From Apteryx mantelli (lineage: Eukaryota > Chordata > Aves > Apterygiformes > Apterygidae): 64,000 nt of DNA. The stretch is from positions 18,629,207 through 18,693,206 of the forward strand of contig NC_089983.1 in assembly GCF_036417845.1 (NCBI RefSeq), given 5' to 3'. The translations under genes were made by a program, and so were the position numbers. Shown here piece after piece: positions 1 to 12,399 of the stretch (the first letter of the stretch is position 1; the number at the start of each line of letters is the position of its first letter). The notes beneath the pieces are model-generated. The model was not told where the DNA came from and did not search any database. It saw only the letters and a program-made list of their open reading frames with translations.

Positions 1-3000
1 TGCGTTCTGTCTTTTGAACAACCAAAATGGCAGATCAAGCAAAAAAGTTTTCTACCTCTTTGCGTTTATGCTCAATTCCTAACTGGTTTAGAGGAGTCGT
101 TGGTCAAAATGAGGGGCAGCAGACAATTCATGTCTAAATGTCATGGTTTCCTCCTTGCCAGATTGTAAGTGTTCTTACATGAAGTGCTAGTAAATTCTGT
201 GAAGAGTTAGTAGATCTTGGGCCATTTCATTTTTGATTCAGTGAAATATTTTCCATCATAACATTACACTTCCAGGTGTAATTACAAGTTCTTCAGGATC
301 CTAGATTTACTTAACAGTATGCTAGAGACTCTCTCCTTGGTGCGGGAAAACACAGTTTCTACCCACATGATTGCAGAAGGAAGAAAAGTCATTGCTTCTG
401 TTCCAGGCCTGCTGCCTAGACACAGTGGAGAGCTATGGGAGAGGTGCTGGTACTCCTGTCAAGGCCTAGCTGGTTAGTCTGCTTTAATGATGATAACTTC
501 TCTCACCATTTTGCAGTCTGCCTTTTAAAAAAAAGAAACCAAGTGTTATCTTACTCTTTTAGTAATGCTGCAGACTAACCCGAGAGAGGAGGGATTCTGA
601 CGTTAGTTGGTGATGGCACACAGGCATTGCAGAGATAGTCCTGCTACCTCAGAAGGCCCCAATACGTGGAAGGTCGAAGACAACACACACAAATGCATGT
701 GCGCACAGTACTTCCTTATTCTTCTGAAAGGGAGCAAACTCCCACCCCGTAAAGGAAGATTTGAAGGAAACTGCATGATTTTTTCCACGGTAGAAAAAAT
801 GCATATTTATAAGGATCCCATATTTCTTTCTGCAGTTTTCAGGACAGAAATATTATTAATGCAGAACATAGAGGTCCAACACATCCAGAAACCATCGGGC
901 AGGATACACAGCATGATTGCTGCATGTGTATGCAGTCCAAAAAGTCCTGAGCACATCAAGATTTACCTGTGTGCACTGGGCAAGTCCATTGATCACTGGC
1001 ATATGTTGTATATCCTCTTTTTCCTGTTCCAGTAAGTTTTCCAGGTGCAAAAAGGGAACATATGTAGAGTCCTGGCTGGATGTTAACCCTCTATATCACA
1101 TGCCGGTAGCCAGTGCCTCACCCTCAGGCGAAAAGGTAGCCAGCAATGTTTAGCGCCAGACCAAACGGACCATCTGCTCCCACCCCTTCCCAGCAGCAGG
1201 TATTCCTAGAGACATTCTCTGGGGAGTTGGTAACGTCTCCTGTCAGCCCCTCCTGTCTCTGTCTTCCAAGAGGCAGCCACCAGCCCCAAGCGCAGGAATC
1301 ATCACTGCACCGCGATGCCCACTTCTACGCCGCAGTGTCACCAGCAGCCGTCCTGGCTACCTCACACAGCTGTCCCAGCGGTGGCACAAGCCGAGAACCA
1401 GGAGAGAGATGTTCAGTGGAACAGTCACTAAGGTAGAAGTAGCCTCACAGAAACCTGACTGTGGCAAGTTGTCAAGTAGGCTAACGCGGCTTCGTTCAGT
1501 GTCAGTTTGTACCTCTCCGTGTATCTACAGACTGGGGTATCTAATGGAAGCACAGAAATAAAATTTCCTCTGTATAATAAAAAAAGACTGAAATATCTTA
1601 GCAAAGCAAGTGCTATTCATGTGCACGTGGAGCATTATTCAGTTTATGACTTTGTAGGCCATGGTTTCATGGCTGCTGCAAATTTTTTCCTGAGCTTAAG
1701 AGAAAACAGATCTAGGTCCACAAAATAAGTCCAGTAATACTTCCTTCCATCTCTTCATCCCTATTTTCTTCATCCGTCTCAAAGAAGAGAATTTAGTACA
1801 TCATCCTGAAATGTCCTGAAAGTCCTAAAGATGAAAGAGAAGTTTGTGATCTCAAGAGGTACAGACTGTCCTCTCATTCTTGTTTTCTGGGAGCTTGTCC
1901 CTATCTATTTTAACATAAGGACAACGGAAACAACTTTATTAGTGTAAGTTTTTTGAGACCCGTAGAACTCTCCGTGGGCAGTGGTGACAGGAAAGAATTT
2001 CATTATGAGAATCTGAATCTTGGCTCTGCCACACGCGCTTTTCCCAATGGTAGGATAATACCTAAGCATGCCTACTGCTGGCAAAACTGCCTTAGAGACA
2101 GAACATAAATTGCAATTGTTTTATAAAATTCAGGGACTTCATCTGGAAGATGCAAATCCTTCATCTTACTTCTGTGCACACTCTTTCCTCAAATATCTAT
2201 CATGAAACTTTTTTTTTTAATTAATCATAGCTAGATAATACTGGTACATATCAGACTGGAACAGAGAAGGCTTCACACTGTGATATTCAGAAAAGTCAAC
2301 AGAACCAGTCAGAACGTGTCTTAAGAGGTCTCCGAAAGGAACATGGTCATAGATGAGCATGACTCAACCAGAGCCATGGGGTTTTATACCTTTGGCCTGA
2401 AAAAAAATCCTCAGGATTAATAAAAAAAGAAAGTTCTGTTCCACCTGGTGAGAAATTCAAAAAAAAAAAAAAAAGTGTACCAAGTGAATTTTTTTACTGT
2501 TTTTAGTGTCATAAATATTGGTTAAATCGAAGAGTTTGGTTTTAGTAATTATGAAACATTTTATTTAGATTATGACTTCTCTCAAATAAGAGAGGAATAC
2601 ATGCTAACTTACATTTCAAACCCAAACAAATGACTGTTTCATTCTGAAATGGGATGTTAGAACAACTTTGACACTCACCTTGTTTTCAAAGAAAGATGAC
2701 TCAGAAATGAGCCTTACTTAAGAACAGCCTGCATTTCCTCGACTCAGCAGCTCCGAGATGTCAGGTTCTCCCATCACTTTGGTTGCCTGACTGAGGCTTT
2801 CCCATCTTTCAACAAACCTGTGTGGCTGAGACAGGACAGCAGTTTTCTTCCGGCCCTCTGGCGTGACTTGTCTGCCTCCCACGTCTCCTGAGGACGCTAG
2901 CTCAAAACCAGCTCCTTGCACACAGGTCGTGCTGGGCTCTGGCCTTCCCCTGAGCGGGCGAGACGGCGTGTGGCGCCTCTCGCCGCTCCCCACCTCTGAT

Positions 3001-3941
3001 ACCGGGCAGGCTGACAGTCTGCATGGTAAACAGAATTATAAGCATGGGGAAAAAAACTGAGGAGACGTGAGTTCCAAAATCCCTAACCCAGGTCGAGGGC
3101 TCTGAATGGATTTACCAAGGGTGACTAACAGCTTGGTGTCCCACAGAATTCACGTGCGTTTACTGCCAATAGCGCTATGCATTTCAGCCCAATCTGTAAA
3201 TGCTAAACACATCCCTGTTTCAAAATAAAATGAAGCCTCCATTTTCCTGGCTACGTGGAGGGAAATATTTTCCAGGATTTACAATCTCGGTGACTATTTA
3301 ACGGCCACAGAAATAGGCCTACACCATCAAGGTGGCTTAAAAGTTCCCAGGAAGTTTCCGTCAGCCCCTGCCACGGGATGGGGCCAACGCTCGGGGACGC
3401 AGGTGTGCCCCGAGGCACGGAGGAAGTGTGCAGCACTGTGAACGAACTGCAGCTCCTGACTCCTGCTCCTCTAGTTTAGCCACAAAATTATCTTTGTGAA
3501 CATATTGTATTGAATCAGTGAATGTATTGTAATGGTATATTACATGCAAATGTTCAGAGTCTTCCTTGCCTCGCCTGAGTATGAAGAGCCAGTCTGTATA
3601 GGATAACGGAAATGATTAGGCATTTTTCATGTGCTATTCTGTAATCAGTTTTTGAATAGTCAAATTAGTTTTTTCTGGTGCCTCATTTGCAATAACTTGA
3701 CAGGAATTAGATATGCAAAAGAATGACAGAAAACCTTACAAAGCTTTGCATCTACACTGGATTATTTTTTTCTTGCCTGAGCACCTGTTTTAAGGTGCAA
3801 AATCTTACTCTTTCTTCACATACATTAGATCTTTCACATTTTGCTCCTTTGATTTTCCTCTCTTTTAAAAATTGAGTTCTTTCTGTCTCTTCCCCTTATA
3901 CTGCTTTGTCAGGTTAATGTTCTTTTCACCTGTCTTCACAG
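1..3941 (+). other. TMEFF2: TMEFF2 intron (partial), no exon seen
   Basis: This is intronic sequence ending in a pyrimidine-rich tract and the acceptor AG at 3940-3941. The small open frames here are short and show no recognisable protein family. It contains an A-run near 2459-2474 and moderately GC-rich patches near 1140-1430 and 2860-3000. I found no follistatin/Kazal exon, repeat element or RNA gene. Confidence 0.7.
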
Positions 3942-4065
3942 AGAATGCAAATAAACTGGAGGAGAGTGCGAGAGGGATCTACATCCCTTGTCCAGAACAC
4001 TACAATGGCTTCTGCATGCATGGGAAGTGTGAGCACTCGACTAATATGCTGGAACCGTCTTGCAG
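3942..4065 (+). CDS. TMEFF2: TMEFF2 coding exon: juxta-EGF linker and first part of EGF-like domain
   Basis: The exon is flanked by CACAG at the acceptor and CAG|GTAAC at the donor. It enters with two bases completing a Glu codon and leaves with two bases (AG) of an Arg codon. It encodes ENANKLEESARGIY and then the start of the EGF-like module, with cysteines 1 to 4 in CPEHYNGFCMHGKC and EPSC. The segment is nearly identical to the tomoregulin-2 sequence known from mammals. It differs mainly just before the first EGF cysteine, where this bird has RGIYIP. The module is extracellular, close to the membrane. The split Arg codon is completed by the exon at 5952, which confirms the assignment. Confidence 0.95.
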
Positions 4066-5951
4066 GTAACCCTTTTCCTGCCAAGGAGGGAAAGCTAAAC
4101 CCATGAAAATGATGACTTACAAAAAATGCTTAATCTAGATGTACTATGGAAAATAATGGTAACCATGGCCCTTTGTGCTGTAAAACCCATTAGACTTAAA
4201 TTATTCAACAAAGTCCCCATTTTATGTGGCAAAACTGTACTGAATTATGCACAATGTTAACTGATTATAAAAACACTCAGTAACCTGCAGTTATATTTAA
4301 ATATTTCTGAAAACACCTCACAAAGTGCAAAGACAACAAATAGGTAGCCTCCTCAGCCTGAAGCAGTGAGGTGCCACCTAGCGATATTTCCCCCACCATG
4401 AAATGAGTGACGCTTGTAGGGCAAAGAGCTGGTGAAAGCCGCTTCCTCCCCGGCTGTGCCCAGTGGGACTTCAGAGGAGATTAGGGCAGGGAGAAGGAAT
4501 AACGGTGAAAGCGTGTGTTTCAGCAGTGAATGCCTCACTGCAGAGGTTAGGATATTACTTCTGAAGTCCTGTCACTGGCCCAGTGGCAAAGAAAAGGATT
4601 ATTATGCATGAAGCGGCATTTTCCTAAGACACTGGACTGGGAAAGCAGAGATAAGGGCCAGACTATTCCCCCAGGGCCTGGTACGAAGGACAGAGCCTCA
4701 AACACACTTCTCCTAGCTTCCAGAAATAGCCAGGGCCCATTCTGCTCTTTCTACCTGCTGCATGTTAGGTTTTTCATTCAGCTGGACAATGTCCTTTCCT
4801 CAAACTGCTCTTACAGCAAACAGGTGTAGGAATAAAATGGAGGAGAAGGATGGAAGCTCAAAGGCTGTGATGCCACCAACACTCCTGGGAGAAGGTCCAG
4901 ACAATCTGGCTAAGTCTCTTACGGTTGCTACTGCTATTGACCTGAAAGGCCTTGATTTTAGCTTCTTACTGCTTGGCCTTTTTAGCAGAAACAAGGCAAC
5001 AGCTAACATGGGGAAACTGCTCTCCGTTCCCTGGGAGTGGAAATCACAAAGGGGAGATGTTGGACCTCAGGAATGGGAAGCAGTGAGCAGTGCAGCAGGC
5101 AGCACTGTGATGGAGGGATGCAGGATCAACAGAGGGTTTTTTTATAGCAACCAGACAAAATGTAAATGATGTATCTACTTGCAGGAACACCTAATCACAT
5201 TACATATGGAATTTGGATGATTGCTTATCACCTCCTTGGAGGTAATCTGCATAAGGAACTACAACTAGACAGCTTTTCACCCTCCCCCACCTCCCCAAAG
5301 AAAGGGAGAAATCTAAAATATGTTATACAGAATGCTAAATGGATTTTTATCCAACATACAAGTAGTTCAACTTGATGCTGGATGAGTCTTATCACAGTAC
5401 AGGTCTAGTCCTCCGAGCATCTCCAGGGAGTATCTCAGTGTCGTTGCCACGACCCTGTTGCCCACTTTTGAAATAATACATTTTGCTCTAGCTGCTTTTC
5501 CACAGCCTTGGGCTATGTGACATTGCTCTGGTACAGAGGACCATAACGGCAGAGGCAAGGCCCTTGGAGTCTCTGCTGCACTGGGGTAAAGCCACCAGCG
5601 GTGGCCCCTGCCTAGCCTTCTGGGAAGAAAAGGGATTTCTCTGAATCCAGGTGATCCCATGCTGCTCAAGAGATGTATTACTGGCAGCTAGCATAGTTCT
5701 TGCTCGCGTTTCCCTGTGCAGAGGAACGGACTGGGGTAGCACCAGGCCAGGCTCAGACCTGCCCCGTTCTGCGTGCTGAGCCCAAGAGGTCTCCAGGCAT
5801 GGGTGCTCTTGCTAGTGCTTGTCTGGGGGGTATCCTGCAAAAAAGCGCATAAGCACAGACTTAGGCCACTAATTCTCCAGATATAATTTGTTTCACTGTT
5901 CTTCAAAAACAGTAGTTATAAAGTAACTGGAACAAATGTTTTTCATTTCAG
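4066..5951 (+). other. TMEFF2: TMEFF2 intron
   Basis: This phase-2 intron of 1,886 bases runs from GTAACC to a TTTCATTTCAG acceptor. Open frames inside it (for example 4762-5169) are unsupported by any recognisable domain. No repeat element or RNA gene was recognised. Confidence 0.85.
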
Positions 5952-6110
5952 ATGTGATGCTGGCTATACTGGACAACACTGTGAAAAAAAGGACTACAGC
6001 GTTTTATATGTGGTTCCAGGTCCGGTACGATTTCAGTATGTCTTAATAGCAGCTGTGATTGGAACTATCCAGATTGCTATCATCTGTGTTGTAGTCCTCT
6101 GTATTACAAG
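5952..6110 (+). CDS. TMEFF2: TMEFF2 coding exon: end of EGF-like domain and transmembrane helix
   Basis: This exon completes the EGF-like module (RCDAGYTGQHCEKKDY, cysteines 5 and 6). It continues through a short membrane-proximal stretch into a hydrophobic helix of about 23 residues that starts YVLIAAVIG and ends VVVLCI. The residue just before the last EGF cysteine is His. Tomoregulins are known for His at this place, where ErbB ligands carry an essential Arg, so this fits the family. Acceptor (TTTCAG) and donor (AAG|GTCAGT) are good consensus sites. The exon leaves an AG that the last exon completes to Arg. Start and end phases match the neighbouring exons exactly. Confidence 0.96.
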
Positions 6111-9100
6111 GTCAGTATCTCTGTTATTTTGCAATAGAAAAAGAAAGGGCTCTTGTTTTTCTTGCTTTATGAATTGATTACACAGATTTCTGCAGTGACA
6201 CTGCTGATAACAAATACTGTTTAATTCACAAAAAAGAGAAAGTATTGTCTGGTCCCACTAGCCAGTGCTGCTTGATTATTATAACTGTATTTTCACTTAC
6301 AGCTTAATCAAACTTAGGTGGCAACAATACCTACAGCAAATGAAGTTTCCTATTCTGTATTCAGATGCTTGGACAAATATTGTTCATATAAATAAGGGGA
6401 ATATAAATACAGCAGCTGGATCAACACTTACTTAATAAAACTAATCATATCTTCATCTCGTTTCCTCAAGGGCCTAGTCCCATAGTCCTAATCAGGCAAA
6501 GCCTACAAACTTTTAAGCCTGTTTGCAATCCCATTGATTAAATGATTTCATTAGGCTTGTATACATGTTCAAAGGTACCCTACATGTTTAAGTAAGTTCT
6601 TCACTAGATGATGGCACACATAGCCATGTATTTTTTTTTTTTTAATGAGTAGGAAAGATTTATTAGAATGGAAATGACATCCCCAAGGTAGTTGAAAATG
6701 AGAGGGATAAATGCAGTCCTTCCCCTCCTACAAGTGCCACTCTACTCCCCCACTAAACTGCTTTTATTATCTCTGGAAGGGTTCAGGGCGAGTTCTGAAT
6801 TCCAGCTTCTTCAGGCTTCTCTCAGAAATCACAGGGCTAAACTCACTCAGCCAGCTGCACTGATAAATCGTTCTTTTAGAAATAAATTTCTTTTAAAAAC
6901 TTGAGAAAATAAAAACCAGGTATTGTACCTCTGTAGAAAATAAAATCTCTAGGATATTTCAGTGCCTACATTGCACTATCTGGCTGGAGAACAAGTGTAG
7001 CATTCGCTCCTGGAAAAGAGAAAAAAAATCATAAATCCTTCTCTGGCCTAAACACAAAAAGCAAAATCATATGATGAAACTTAGTTGCTTTCTGGCCAAC
7101 TGAACAAGTCTGGCCTGAATAGTAGATGCCAAAAGAGGCATTAAATTACCTTGTGGTGGTATTCACAGAAATAATTCAAATGACCAAAAACATAACGTGC
7201 ATTAAGAAAAATGAAATAGTATAGTAACTGATAATGGGGGAAAAAGAAAACCTCCATATCATTTCTCCAAGTGACTCTAGTTTGTCAGCTTCATGCAGTG
7301 AAGCAAAGTACTTTATATTGAAGAATGAAGACAGTAGCCCCTGAATGAATCCTTCTTGCTCAACAGATATACTTTAAGATCTCTGGTATGCTAATGTAAA
7401 TTACCCATCACACTGTTTTCTTACATAGATGTTACCTTTTCCCTCACACTTTGTAACCAAGTTAATTTATGATTTTTGACTTTTTTCTGTAGTGCACATA
7501 ATTACTGCAGAACATCCACCATCCTCGTGTGATGGTTACAGATACATTTGCAAAAGTATACACATAAGTGGCCTAAGAGAAATCCATGTGACAAGAGAGG
7601 GCTTATGCATAAGTAATTGAGTATTTTGAAGTCTTCTGCTTTGGAGAACCTGACTCTGCTGGTTGGAACTCTGTGCCTTGAACTCTTGAATATACCAACC
7701 CCCCCCATAAGATTTGTAGCAGAAAGAAGGGAAACTTGACTCAGTCAGAGGCCGATGCAGCCAGATTCTTTGCTGCTGATTTCAGTGCAGCTTCACTTAA
7801 TTGATTTATGAGATGAATTTTGTGCACTGTGTCCAAACCCTGCATTTGAGCCACACAGGGATACCATTGTAAATCATTTAGTTATCATACTGTTCTTGCT
7901 ATTAAAATCATACCTGTAATAGTGCAAATATACATGGTGTCCTGCACAGCTCAAAAGATCTTAGCAGCAGCTGCTGAGCACTTTCAGGGCCGTTGTTCTG
8001 CAGACACGTTAATCTGAACAAATTCACTGAAAGGGGCAGCCTGCCCTTGCCCTTTCCCTTGGCTCCTGGTCACTTGTTCCTGCCGATGCTTTAGGCCAGC
8101 AGTAACATTTGTGTAGCCACACAATGAACCCGATCAGAGGACAGATTCAGCTGAAAACTCAACCAAGAAAACGGATGACTTGTTTTTGCCTGGCTCGGTT
8201 CCTTAATGAGCTTGACCACCTTGCTACAGATCACTGGTGCCAGCAGAAGGGAAGCAATGAGAATAAGCCCTGGGGTGGAGGAGCAGGGAACCAGAGCCAC
8301 AGCGGTAGGGAGGGAAGGAGTTAGAGCACTGTGAGGCACACGCGTGGTGAGGCACACTCCCTGCACCAGGGGACTTTTAGCTTAGAGATAAGGCAAAAGA
8401 GAAGCAATGATATAGGTGAAGGAGGATGGTAAATAATAAAGGTATGGCCTAGTGTAATAATGACTCTCAGCAGTTTTCTTTATGACTTTGCACTTTTTTA
8501 GTGCTTCCATTATATTTAGTCACAGCAGCTTATTTATGTGAAAAAATAACATGATAAAAATTGAATGCATAATGTGTTTTTACCTGCTGTGAATCACATC
8601 GTTGTATGTAACTCAAGCTAGGGAGCCAGCTTCAATTGATGGAGGGCAGGCAGCCTGTGCTCCAGGACCTAGTTTAAACTGATGTAACTGCTGTGTTCAT
8701 AAATGAATCCGTCCCCCACACAGAGCATTACAAAGAACTTTTGATTAAAGAGTTAAGGACCAAGGAAAAGCTGTCACTCAATTTTAGCAGATGACTAAGT
8801 CTGAAAAGCTGGTTAAATCCCAACAGCCCTCTTAAGAAGCCCAGACGCACTTCAGACCCAACATAGATGTTTGTTAATCCTGTAGCATTGCATTTAAGCA
8901 GTCGTCGTGTAAGTACTTGAGGAGCCTTGGCCCTGGGACCTTTCCTTTGTATATCTTTGATTCCATCAGTTGGTAGCATAGTGTATTAGGGCATCAAAAA
9001 AAGGGTATTTTTGGTTAGCAGATACTTTTTCATAATCTTAATTGGTGTAAGCTCTACATTTAAATGAACTTCTGTAGAGCTTGGAATAAGTGAACATACA

Positions 9101-12001
9101 GCTACTCTCAATGTCAGTTTTGGGAATGTGCCTGTCAGATGATACACATTTCCTTGCTTCCAGCGGGAACATCTGTATCTGTCATTCTGGAAAATAGCCT
9201 GGCTGCATCCCTGGGGACCACTGACCATCCTGTTCATCCTTCTTCACCAAGCATCTCCATGCATCTTACTAAATCCATCCAATTTTGCCCCGGTACACAT
9301 AAGCTCTGGCTTCACAGCTGAGCGCCCCCTTGCCCCCAGGCCTCTGTTTCCCCAGCCCTGCTTTGCTCAGTTTGCCAGGCTCAGGGCTTGGCCCTGGGGA
9401 AGAGCAGGGCTGTGCTCACCTTCCCGAAGCCTCATGCTGCCTCCCTCCTAGCTAGGGACGTGATGAAGACCCCGATTGCTAGGCACACAGGCTATAACTG
9501 ACCCCTAACTGCTCTGATCAGTGCTTGGTGTGCCTGACATGGATATGTAAGCCCTTTCTTTTCGTTTTCTTTTTTTTTTTTTTTTTTTCAATGTTTCTTC
9601 TCTGTGTGCACAGCCCAAGACCAGTGTCTGCTGAGGATGCAGTCCAAGCAGAGAGGCCGTGTGCTGCTGTGCCCAAACTCTTCCTAGTCTTGCAGCGCGG
9701 ACCTGCAGTTTAGCTGTAGAGTTGAGGCTGGACCTCACATGGGGTTTGCTTGTGCTTTTGCTAATCTCTTCTTACAAGCAGTTTAACTATCATTTGGGAC
9801 TTGTCGGGAACCCCTGATGCCCTGGTCATCATATTTTGCTGACTGCTGCTACACCAGGATTTAGCAGTGCTGTCTCTCAGCCTTGCGAGATCTCAGTGCT
9901 CTCCCATGCGGTGCGCTGCGAGGTCCCAGTGTGTAATCGTCATCTCCCTCGTTCAGCGGGCACAAGAGGCTGCTCAGGGACAGGCTGTGCTGGGGGGCTG
10001 TCAGCGTGCACATGACGTGTGGCTCAATGAATCAGCCCTGTGTTTGCTAACAACAGTTCCTTGGCTCACTCAGAAAGTTTGATCGCCTTTTTAGGAACGT
10101 GCAGTGAATAATGAGTTTGTCATGAAATCACCAACTAGCTAAAGTCTGCATTAGTTTCATAATGAAAGCTTTGCCGTAACCTCAGCGAGCCCTGGAGATG
10201 CAGGCTTATTTTTCCTGCAGTAACAACAGCAGCCTCCTTCACTGCTTCCAAGAAAGGAACGAGGCAGAATATAGAGCTCAGCTATACTGTTATTTCCCAA
10301 GAGGGGGTGGTCCCAGCAGCTTGAAAGTGAGACAAGTCAGGACAAATCTGACCCGTATTTTGTTGGACAATTACATAATCATATTTTAGCACTTTGAAAC
10401 ACTTCCTAAATCCTTATGCTGTTGCTCTTATTTAGCCTTTCACTTGGCATCACAACACTTTAGCATCATTTCCATTCAACAAGGAAAAAAAACCTTGGCC
10501 TTTCTGATTTTAAAGGGGGACTAAAATTTTATCTCACTGTATTTTGCTGTTAGAGCAGCATTTGGCACCGAGCTGTGTGCTCTCAGTGCAGTAAGAGAGG
10601 GCAGGATCCACACTACCCATAACCGCAGGATTTCACAGGGTGCCACGTAAACAAGGCTTGGTGCAAGCCCTTGCGTAACAAAGAAGTTATCACAATACAA
10701 AGGGATTTTTTTTTTCTGTGTCTATATTGGTTTTGGCATATTATAGGGCTTTCTATCATGCTGCACTAAGAGGGTATTTTAGTCTTTCTTGTGCTGCTGC
10801 CCATGCAGAGGACAACACGAAGTGTGCCCAGGACAAAACCCTCACTGTGCGCCAGCTGAGGAAAGAGGACAGACACATGGCTGTATTGGGAATAGCTTGT
10901 TCCTCGTCCTGTGCAAAAGCTGAACTCGGTGACCCTGGGAAAGGGCTGTTTTTATTGCTAGCTGTCCTTCTGTAGCTCGCTATTTTCCTACTAATACCAC
11001 AAGCGCAAGAAGTGCAAACATTTTTTAGAGGATATTGGTCACCCTGCTGTAGCTCTGCTTACCTGACAATTTTGGCTGTAACTCCCCTGGCTTTCAGTTG
11101 TTTATAACTTCCTCCAACCTTCACCCCAGGCTAAACTTCTCCATGCTTTCAGACTAAAGGTGCCTTTTCATGGGAGGAAACCAAAAACATGCTATTATCT
11201 TTCCATTAGTGGGAAACACTTCTGAGCAGCCCCTATAGCTGATCCAGCTTCAGGTAAAAGCTTGAAACATGCCCCGTTGAGGGGCACCGTAAGGCCTTGT
11301 CCTGAGGCAAAAGAGCTTTGCTTTTGCAGCCTTCCAAGGGAAGATAAGATTCTGCCTTTCCAGGGCGATTTCTTTCTGAAAGAAAGAAGCTCCATGTGAC
11401 CGAGGAGCGTAGTGCGGTGCCGGCAGCCGCACGCTCGCTAATGACCCAAGTGCGGCCCATTTCCATGGAAACTAATAGGGATCGTAGCTGCTTAGCTCTT
11501 TGGCAGGTCAGGCCATAGAAACATTTACTACTCGAGCCTGCCTGGGTCCACTTGGTACATAGCTCACAGCGCGAGGATGCCTAGCAGGTGAGTGTGAGAT
11601 CATCCTGCATCTCCCACCTGCAACTTGCTGAAAATAATCCTTTTATTTAAAAATGACTTGAATTACAGCTAGGAAATGTGGTGCAGCAGGGGCTGTTGCA
11701 ACACAGCAAAGTCACCACTGCTCACCATTAAGACATTTTTTTGTCATAGAAGTGTTTAACCATACGATCTTAAATTTCTCCTGCCATTTTTTTGTTTACA
11801 ATACGTTTCTTCCTGACAATAAACAGTGAGGCAAAGTATCCTTGACATTAGCCAGGTCTTCTTCTTGTTTCATTGAAGAGGAAATCTGATGAGTGCCACA
11901 AAGATCCCTCTGTAGCATTCCCATCCTCCCCTTACTCCCCGCACCATTTATTAAGCAGAGACATGTTAAGAACTGTGTACTCTTGCAACTCTTTTTTCTA
12001 G
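6111..12001 (+). other. TMEFF2: TMEFF2 last intron
   Basis: This phase-2 intron of 5,891 bases runs from GTCAGT to the acceptor TTTTTTCTAG. It contains a T-run of about 19 at 9570-9588 and no supported coding sequence. The small frames at 8091-8366, 9505-9738, 10718-10975 and 11195-11466 show no family resemblance. No CR1 tail or RNA gene was recognised. Confidence 0.85.
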
Positions 12002-12098
12002 GAAATGTCCCAGGAGCAACAGAATCCACAGACAGAAACAAAACACAGGGCACTACAGTTCAGACAACACAACAAGAGCATCGACAAGGTTAATTTAA
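12002..12098 (+). CDS. TMEFF2: TMEFF2 last coding exon: cytoplasmic tail and stop
   Basis: One base completes the split Arg codon, then 31 codons encode the intracellular tail: KCPRSNRIHRQKQNTG, then HYSSDNTTRASTRLI, then TAA at 12096-12098. The tail matches the short basic C-terminus known for tomoregulin-2 almost residue for residue. A longer frame in another phase over the same bases (11893-12093) is a shadow. The exon continues into the 3'UTR. Very strong purifying constraint on this tail is implied by its near identity with mammals. Confidence 0.96.
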
Positions 12099-12335
12099 AG
12101 AGCGCATGTTTCCACAATGGCAAAACTAACAGCAGAGAGCTTGGACTACAAAATACAGTATTATAGACAAAAGATTAAGACAAGATCTACACATGTTGCC
12201 TTGCATTTGTGGTAATCTACACCAATGAGAACATGTACTACAGCTATATTTGATTATGTATGGATATATTTGAAATAGTATACATTGTCTTGATGTTTTT
12301 CTGTAATGTAAATAAACTATTTATATCACACAATA
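12099..12335 (+). other. TMEFF2: TMEFF2 3'UTR (proximal form)
   Basis: This AT-rich untranslated region follows the TAA stop and ends about 20 bases after the first AATAAA. It contains no coding sequence. The end coordinate is inferred from the poly(A) signal, not from transcript data. Confidence 0.75.
12311..12316 (+). terminator. TMEFF2: TMEFF2 poly(A) signal, proximal
   Basis: A canonical AATAAA lies 213 bases after the stop codon. A CA-containing stretch (ATATCACACAA) and then a T-rich element follow within 30 bases, as expected for cleavage and polyadenylation. Confidence 0.8.
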
Positions 12336-12368
12336 TAGTTTTTTCTTTTTCATGTATTTGTTATATAT

Positions 12369-12374
12369 AATAAA
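12369..12374 (+). terminator. TMEFF2: TMEFF2 poly(A) signal, distal
   Basis: A second AATAAA lies 58 bases after the first, in TATATAATAAATACTCA. It is a plausible alternative 3' end for the same mRNA. Confidence 0.5.
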
Positions 12375-12399
12375 TACTCAGTGATGAGAAAAAAAAATT

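Larger units (their letters stand above)
1..12335 (+). other. TMEFF2: TMEFF2 gene, 3' part (locus span)
   Basis: This span is the 3' end of the gene for tomoregulin-2, a single-pass type I membrane protein with two follistatin/Kazal modules and one EGF-like module (family knowledge). Three consecutive coding exons are visible and join in phase at GT-AG boundaries. They give the last 126 residues, against about 374 for the whole human protein. The first visible exon starts with a split codon, so at least one more exon lies upstream of base 1. I saw no follistatin-module exon between 1 and 3941, which is therefore intron. The right end is set from the poly(A) signal at 12311. Confidence 0.93.

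Noticed and set aside
11893..12093. 66-residue frame over the TMEFF2 last exon
   Set aside because: It is in a different phase from the true tail, which is confirmed by the split Arg codon and the conserved TRLI end.
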